From CAYWNK01 sp047639615 (GTDB lineage: Bacteria; Planctomycetota; UBA1135; GCA-002686595), in contig JBLIOL010000241.1 in NCBI GenBank assembly GCA_047639615.1, positions 1-8,672 on the forward strand: DNA of 8,672 nt. Direction: 5' to 3'. The notes beneath the pieces are model-generated. The model did no database searches and was not told the origin of the DNA. It saw only the letters and a list, made by a program, of their open reading frames with translations. Both the position numbers and the translations under genes were made by a program. Positions 5,954 through 8,672 of this stretch are shown piece by piece. Position 1 is the stretch's first letter. Each line of letters opens with the position of its first letter.

Positions 5954-6415
5954 TCAGTCGAGGTCGCGGCACATCTCGATCAAGGTGGGCCGCATGCCGG
6001 CGTGTTCGTAGGCCTTGATGGCACTCGGGTTCTCGGCGTAAACCTCGAGTTTGGTCCGCCGAACTCCCTGCTGGCGAAACCAAGCCTCTAGCTCGGAGAA
6101 CATGCTTGCGCAGATGCCTTGTCCGCGGGCGCTGTCATCGACGTAGACCATGCCGATGTATCCGACCCGTTCATGAATGGACCAAGCGCGGTCCTCTCGC
6201 AGCTGACCCAAGCAACACCCGACGCTTTGCCCATGCACTTCAGCGACGAGCACCAGCGCGTGCTGATCGTCGAGTAGAGCATCGATGTCGTAGTAGCCAG
6301 TGGTCTCTGGCTTGATGGTGGGGTCCATGGGCCGCTCGTATTCGACGATCCCCTGCTGGAACGTCAGTAGGGTGGAGAGGTCGCTGCGCAGCGCGGGTCG
6401 GATCTGGACGGTCAT
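5954..6415 (-). CDS. GNAT-family N-acetyltransferase
   Basis: A 153-residue cytoplasmic acetyltransferase that would move the acetyl group of acetyl-CoA to an amine; substrate unknown. The fold order is visible: MTVQIRPALRSDLSTLLTF (beta1-alpha1), VLVAEVHGQSVGCCLGQL (beta2-beta3), GYIGMVYVDDSARGQGICAS (85-104, beta4 and the acetyl-CoA pyrophosphate loop R97-G98-Q99-G100-I101-C102), LEVYAENPSAIKAYEHAGM (123-141, beta5-alpha4). The last position of the loop motif R-x-x-G-x-G/A is Cys instead of Gly or Ala. I start at the ATG at 6415; a TTG at 6448 would add METNAHLPHPT and is less likely. Neither start has a Shine-Dalgarno. It is read against two DUF4272 genes, converging with the first and diverging from the second, so it probably has its own promoter between 6416 and 6518. 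Confidence 0.9.
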   Translation of the reverse strand: MTVQIRPALRSDLSTLLTFQQGIVEYERPMDPTIKPETTGYYDIDALLDDQHALVLVAEVHGQSVGCCLGQLREDRAWSIHERVGYIGMVYVDDSARGQGICASMFSELEAWFRQQGVRRTKLEVYAENPSAIKAYEHAGMRPTLIEMCRDLD

Positions 6416-6518
6416 GGTTGGATGCGGGAGGTGTGCGTTGGTCTCCAATGTGAGCTTAGGTGCCGAACTCGGCTGATACTAGGCTCGGGGGAAGCCACGG
6501 GGCGCTGCATACGCGCGC

Positions 6519-6638
6519 ATGAGAGTGTTTGCTACCCTGCTCGTAGCGGGCTGCTCAATGTGTCCCACGCCTAGCTCCTGCATTACCACGCTGCACCTAG
6601 GTCACCACACGCGGCATCGTCTGCCCGCAGATCAATGA
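6519..6638 (+). CDS. 39-codon lipoprotein-like leader frame overlapping the DUF4272 gene
   Basis: An ATG at 6519 opens a 39-codon frame that ends at TGA 6636-6638, overlapping the ATG of the next gene as ATGA. The peptide begins MRVFATLLVAGC, which has the shape of a very short lipoprotein signal with lipobox LVAGC, and then continues SMCPTPSSC and a His-rich tail with no domain. It could be a true small lipoprotein, a leader peptide that couples translation to the DUF4272 gene, or chance. The exact 4-base overlap and the signal-like start argue for something real; the short h-region and the lack of a Shine-Dalgarno argue against. It supports the start chosen for the DUF4272 gene. Confidence 0.3.
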   Translation: MRVFATLLVAGCSMCPTPSSCITTLHLGHHTRHRLPADQ

Positions 6639-7195
6639 GTTCCAAGGCATTCCTACGCACGGCAACCGAGGCCGCCACTCGCATCCTGGGGCTTGCCTCT
6701 GTCTGTGCTGTTGCAGCCGACGAAACACTTAGGCCGGATGTCGCCGAGTGGCTGCTGATTGAGGGTCTTTGGCAAACCGTCAGCCCGAAGGAGAGAGCGT
6801 TCCTCGAAGCTACGGCTGCTAGCGAGCAGGACGAGATCAATTTCTCATGGCGCAACGAGGGACTCTACTTCCTGGGTTGGGCGTTGCGGCTGACTGAAGA
6901 GCTCGACCCACCGAGGGAGCAGAAGTCGACAGGCACAATCCCTGATCAGATGCCCTGCCCGGGTGAATCGGTCGAGGGGCTCATCCGGAGTGCTGGCCTG
7001 AGGCCTGCCAGAGAGATCCATCAAGCCTCCGAGGATCTATTCGATGCGCATGCTTGGTGTCGCTCCGCCCAGAACCTCGGCCAAGAAGAGCGTCACGGAT
7101 ACGATATTGAGGTAGCCCGTGAGCGCCATTACGCAGCCAATTGGCTGGTTTGCCACGAGGACGCGAAGTGGGATTCGGTAGCAACGGACACTTGA
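6635..7195 (+). CDS. Stand-alone DUF4272 protein
   Basis: A 186-residue soluble protein that is nearly all DUF4272. Key stretches are AATRILGLASVCAVAADE (13-30), AEWLLIEGLWQTVSPKERAF (37-56), INFSWRNEGLYFLGWALRLT (68-87), GLRPAREIHQASEDLFDAHA (121-140), ARERHYAANWL (161-171) and the C-terminal KWDSVATDT, which is the family's usual ending. It lines up with the C-terminal 170 residues of the DUF4272 protein at 4662-5906 (shared W-L..EG, SW/W-K-SE.LY.L.WA, LRP..I, ER..A..WL, W..V..DT), so the two are diverged paralogues; this one lacks the ERG domain and the membrane helices. No start codon lies upstream in frame after the TAG at 6572, so ATG 6635 is the start, with an ATGA overlap to a short upstream frame. 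Biochemical function unknown. Confidence 0.85.
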   Translation: MSSKAFLRTATEAATRILGLASVCAVAADETLRPDVAEWLLIEGLWQTVSPKERAFLEATAASEQDEINFSWRNEGLYFLGWALRLTEELDPPREQKSTGTIPDQMPCPGESVEGLIRSAGLRPAREIHQASEDLFDAHAWCRSAQNLGQEERHGYDIEVARERHYAANWLVCHEDAKWDSVATDT

Positions 7196-7565
7196 TTCGA
7201 TGATCAGAATGACAGGCGCGTGTGCTAACCGCCATCTTTCTACTAGTTGTTTTGAAGTAGTGCGATCATTACTCCTGAAGGAGTATAGGGGATGGTTTAC
7301 GTGATTTAGGTCTCGGAGATTGTGAGCGAATGAAGGCGCGCTGAGCACTCTGCCTTCCAGGCGGATGCAACATGCTCATGGCTGCGCCGTGCTGTCTGCC
7401 GAATTGAGGATGGCGATGCCACTGTTAGACCCTTGCGGGTATTTCAATCAGCTGGTTATGCTTGATTGATCTTCGCCGGATCCATTTACGGATAGCACGC
7501 TCGTAGTGTTCCCCAATGGCTCCAGCCTTCTCGCCCTGGGCACTTGCTGTTACGCAAGACTCGTA
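7196..7565. other. Intergenic region, 370 bp, with one small hairpin
   Basis: No gene is seen between the second DUF4272 gene and the secreted PPC protein. TACTCC (7270-7275), loop TGAA, GGAGTA (7280-7285) form a perfect 6-bp hairpin without a T tail, so it is not a clear terminator. The frame of the downstream gene is open from 7470 after a TGA at 7467-7469, but the translated leader has no signal or motif. A minus-strand frame of 103 codons (7037-7348) mostly lies over the DUF4272 gene and is not called. No convincing promoter is recognised. Confidence 0.5.
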
Positions 7566-8672
7566 ATGCCCGAAACCAAATCTACTTCTATGTACACTTC
7601 AACTGTACGTGCCCTATCAACGGGCGCCTTCGTAGCCTTCGCACTCTCCAGCTTGGGTACTGCCCAGCAAGGTCCCATTTCAGCCGGTACTCTCAAGTCG
7701 GACGTTGCCATGCAGGGCACGTTCCAGGGAGGCACGGGCTGCAACGTTCTCCTCGACCAGACCGCGAGGTTGAGCTATGGGTACTTTGCAGATGTTGGCT
7801 GCGACCTCTGTGGCGGCACCCCTCAGATTCTGGCCGACAGCTTCGCTCTCGCAGTCGATCAAGAGCTTTGCGACATCACGATCTGGGGCGCATTCTTTGC
7901 GGGCAACGTGAACCCCGGCGGAAGCTTTGACTTGTTCATTCATGAGGATGCCGGAGGAATTCCCGGAGCTGTGGTCTACAGCGAGAGTGGGATCGCTTAC
8001 TCGGGAACTCCGACAGGTGGCTCGATCGGCAGCGCTGATGAAGTGGAATTCACGATTGTCCCTGCGTCACCGGTGCTGCTCACCGGCGGTGCGACCTACT
8101 GGATCGAAATCTACTCCTACACAGGCCTTGGGACCGACGATTGGCTCTGGGTCGCAGCAACGCCCGACCCGGTCAATGGCGCAATGGGTCTTGCTTTTGC
8201 ACTCGAGCACCCCAGCGCGGTCTGGAACACCTTCGCTGATGATGACTTGGCGATGCTGGTGCGTGGACAAGATCCCGCCCCCTCGTGCCCGGACGACGCC
8301 CTCGAAGAGAACGACGACTGCGGTTCTGAGCTCGCCCTGACCAATGGCATGTACATGGGCCTGACGGCCAGCCACACCGACTGGGATTACTACTCCTTCG
8401 ATGTTGCCAACGGCGACACGCTATTCGTGGACATCTTCTTCACCGATGCCGATGCTGACATGGACTTGTTCCTGTACGCACAAGCTCTGTGCAAGCCCTT
8501 TGCGCTAGGTAACACCGGCTGCACCGACACCCTAGACTGTGGATTCAGCGTCAGCGACAACGAGTCCGTCAGCTGGACCAACAACACTGGCGTCACGCAG
8601 ACCATCATCGCGAAGGTCAACCTGTGGGTGAATACGGCTGCGGACTGCGGTGACTACGACATGGCCGTGGCC
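7566..8672 (+). CDS. Secreted PPC-domain protein, 3' end outside the window
   Basis: A frame open for 369 codons from the ATG at 7566 to the window edge, with no stop. The N-terminus has a signal peptide: the ATG at 7590 gives MYTSTVRALSTGAFVAFALS followed by SLGTA and QQG, cleavage about residue 33 of the longer form. Either ATG is possible; 7590 gives the more ordinary signal length. Residues 85-234 are a beta-sandwich region (DSFALAVDQELCDITIWGAF, FDLFIHEDAGGIPG, ATYWIEIYS, LAMLVRGQ), like the many carbohydrate- or surface-associated jelly rolls in planctomycete secretomes; the specific family is not recognised. Residues 241-369 are a PPC domain: CPDDALEENDDC, DWDYYSFDVANGDTLFVDIF, DADADMDLFLY, DNESVSWTNNTG, DCGDYDMAVA. 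That is the same layout as residues 412-528 of the protein read from 2552. Cysteines are frequent, as in exported proteins. The C-terminus probably continues into a lineage-type C-terminal domain outside the window. Confidence 0.88.
   Translation, partial: MPETKSTSMYTSTVRALSTGAFVAFALSSLGTAQQGPISAGTLKSDVAMQGTFQGGTGCNVLLDQTARLSYGYFADVGCDLCGGTPQILADSFALAVDQELCDITIWGAFFAGNVNPGGSFDLFIHEDAGGIPGAVVYSESGIAYSGTPTGGSIGSADEVEFTIVPASPVLLTGGATYWIEIYSYTGLGTDDWLWVAATPDPVNGAMGLAFALEHPSAVWNTFADDDLAMLVRGQDPAPSCPDDALEENDDCGSELALTNGMYMGLTASHTDWDYYSFDVANGDTLFVDIFFTDADADMDLFLYAQALCKPFALGNTGCTDTLDCGFSVSDNESVSWTNNTGVTQTIIAKVNLWVNTAADCGDYDMAVA

Noticed and set aside
6545..6555. AGCGGGCTGCT, same as part of the MITE end
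   Set aside because: Only 11 bases match and the adjacent T-tract and partner repeat are absent, so a chance match in GC-rich DNA is likely.
7270..7285. TACTCC-TGAA-GGAGTA as terminator of the second DUF4272 gene
   Set aside because: Short stem, moderate GC, no T tail and 75 bp from the stop; not enough for a terminator call.
7470..7565. Upstream extension of the right-edge secreted gene
   Set aside because: The frame is open but lacks a good start, and it would place the signal peptide internally.

Overview
The window looks like part of a Planctomycetota genome, most likely one of the lineages rich in secreted low-cysteine beta-sandwich proteins (the Poly30 / Saltatorellus kind). The main reason is the secreted protein read leftward from 2552. 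Its last ~135 residues follow a C-terminal pattern I recall from many proteins of those genomes (NSTG, GYF, FLCLG, GRF, FQGWFRD, NFTDA). DNA is GC-rich, no start I checked has a strong Shine-Dalgarno, and there are no rRNA, tRNA or CRISPR features.

Layout from left to right. (1) 1-158, minus: the N-terminus of a secreted protein, cut by the window edge. (2) 184-351, plus: a short open stretch ending like an outer-membrane beta-barrel, probably a gene remnant. (3) 449-480: a perfect 14-bp hairpin that terminates the next gene. (4) 546-2552, minus: a large secreted protein with two PPC-like beta domains and the lineage-type C-terminal domain. (5) 2553-3047: no gene seen. (6) 3048-3236, minus: a small two-helix membrane protein. 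(7) 3254-3420: a 167-bp MITE-like element whose ends are a 25-bp inverted repeat with one mismatch; the whole element folds into one long hairpin. It lies 17 bp before the start of the small membrane gene. (8) 3483-4160, minus: msrA, encoding a lipoprotein-type methionine sulfoxide reductase.

The right half is more accessory in character. At 4246-4347 (minus) is the C-terminal stump of an NTF2/SnoaL-like gene. At 4403-4630 (plus) is a membrane-protein frame with no usable start, probably frameshifted. Then come two DUF4272 proteins, a 414-residue membrane-anchored one (4662-5906) and a 186-residue stand-alone one (6635-7195), with a GNAT acetyltransferase (5954-6415) on the opposite strand between them. 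The second DUF4272 gene overlaps by ATGA a 39-codon frame that begins like a lipoprotein signal. From 7566 to the right edge runs a second secreted PPC-domain protein, open at its 3' end.

How the genes work together: the two secreted proteins share an architecture but flank unrelated genes. MsrA would repair oxidised methionine outside the cytoplasmic membrane. The DUF4272/GNAT cluster, the two gene stumps and the MITE suggest a region that has been rearranged. No complete known defence, toxin or mobile system is recognisable. The best candidates for something undescribed are the DUF4272 pair and the hairpin element.
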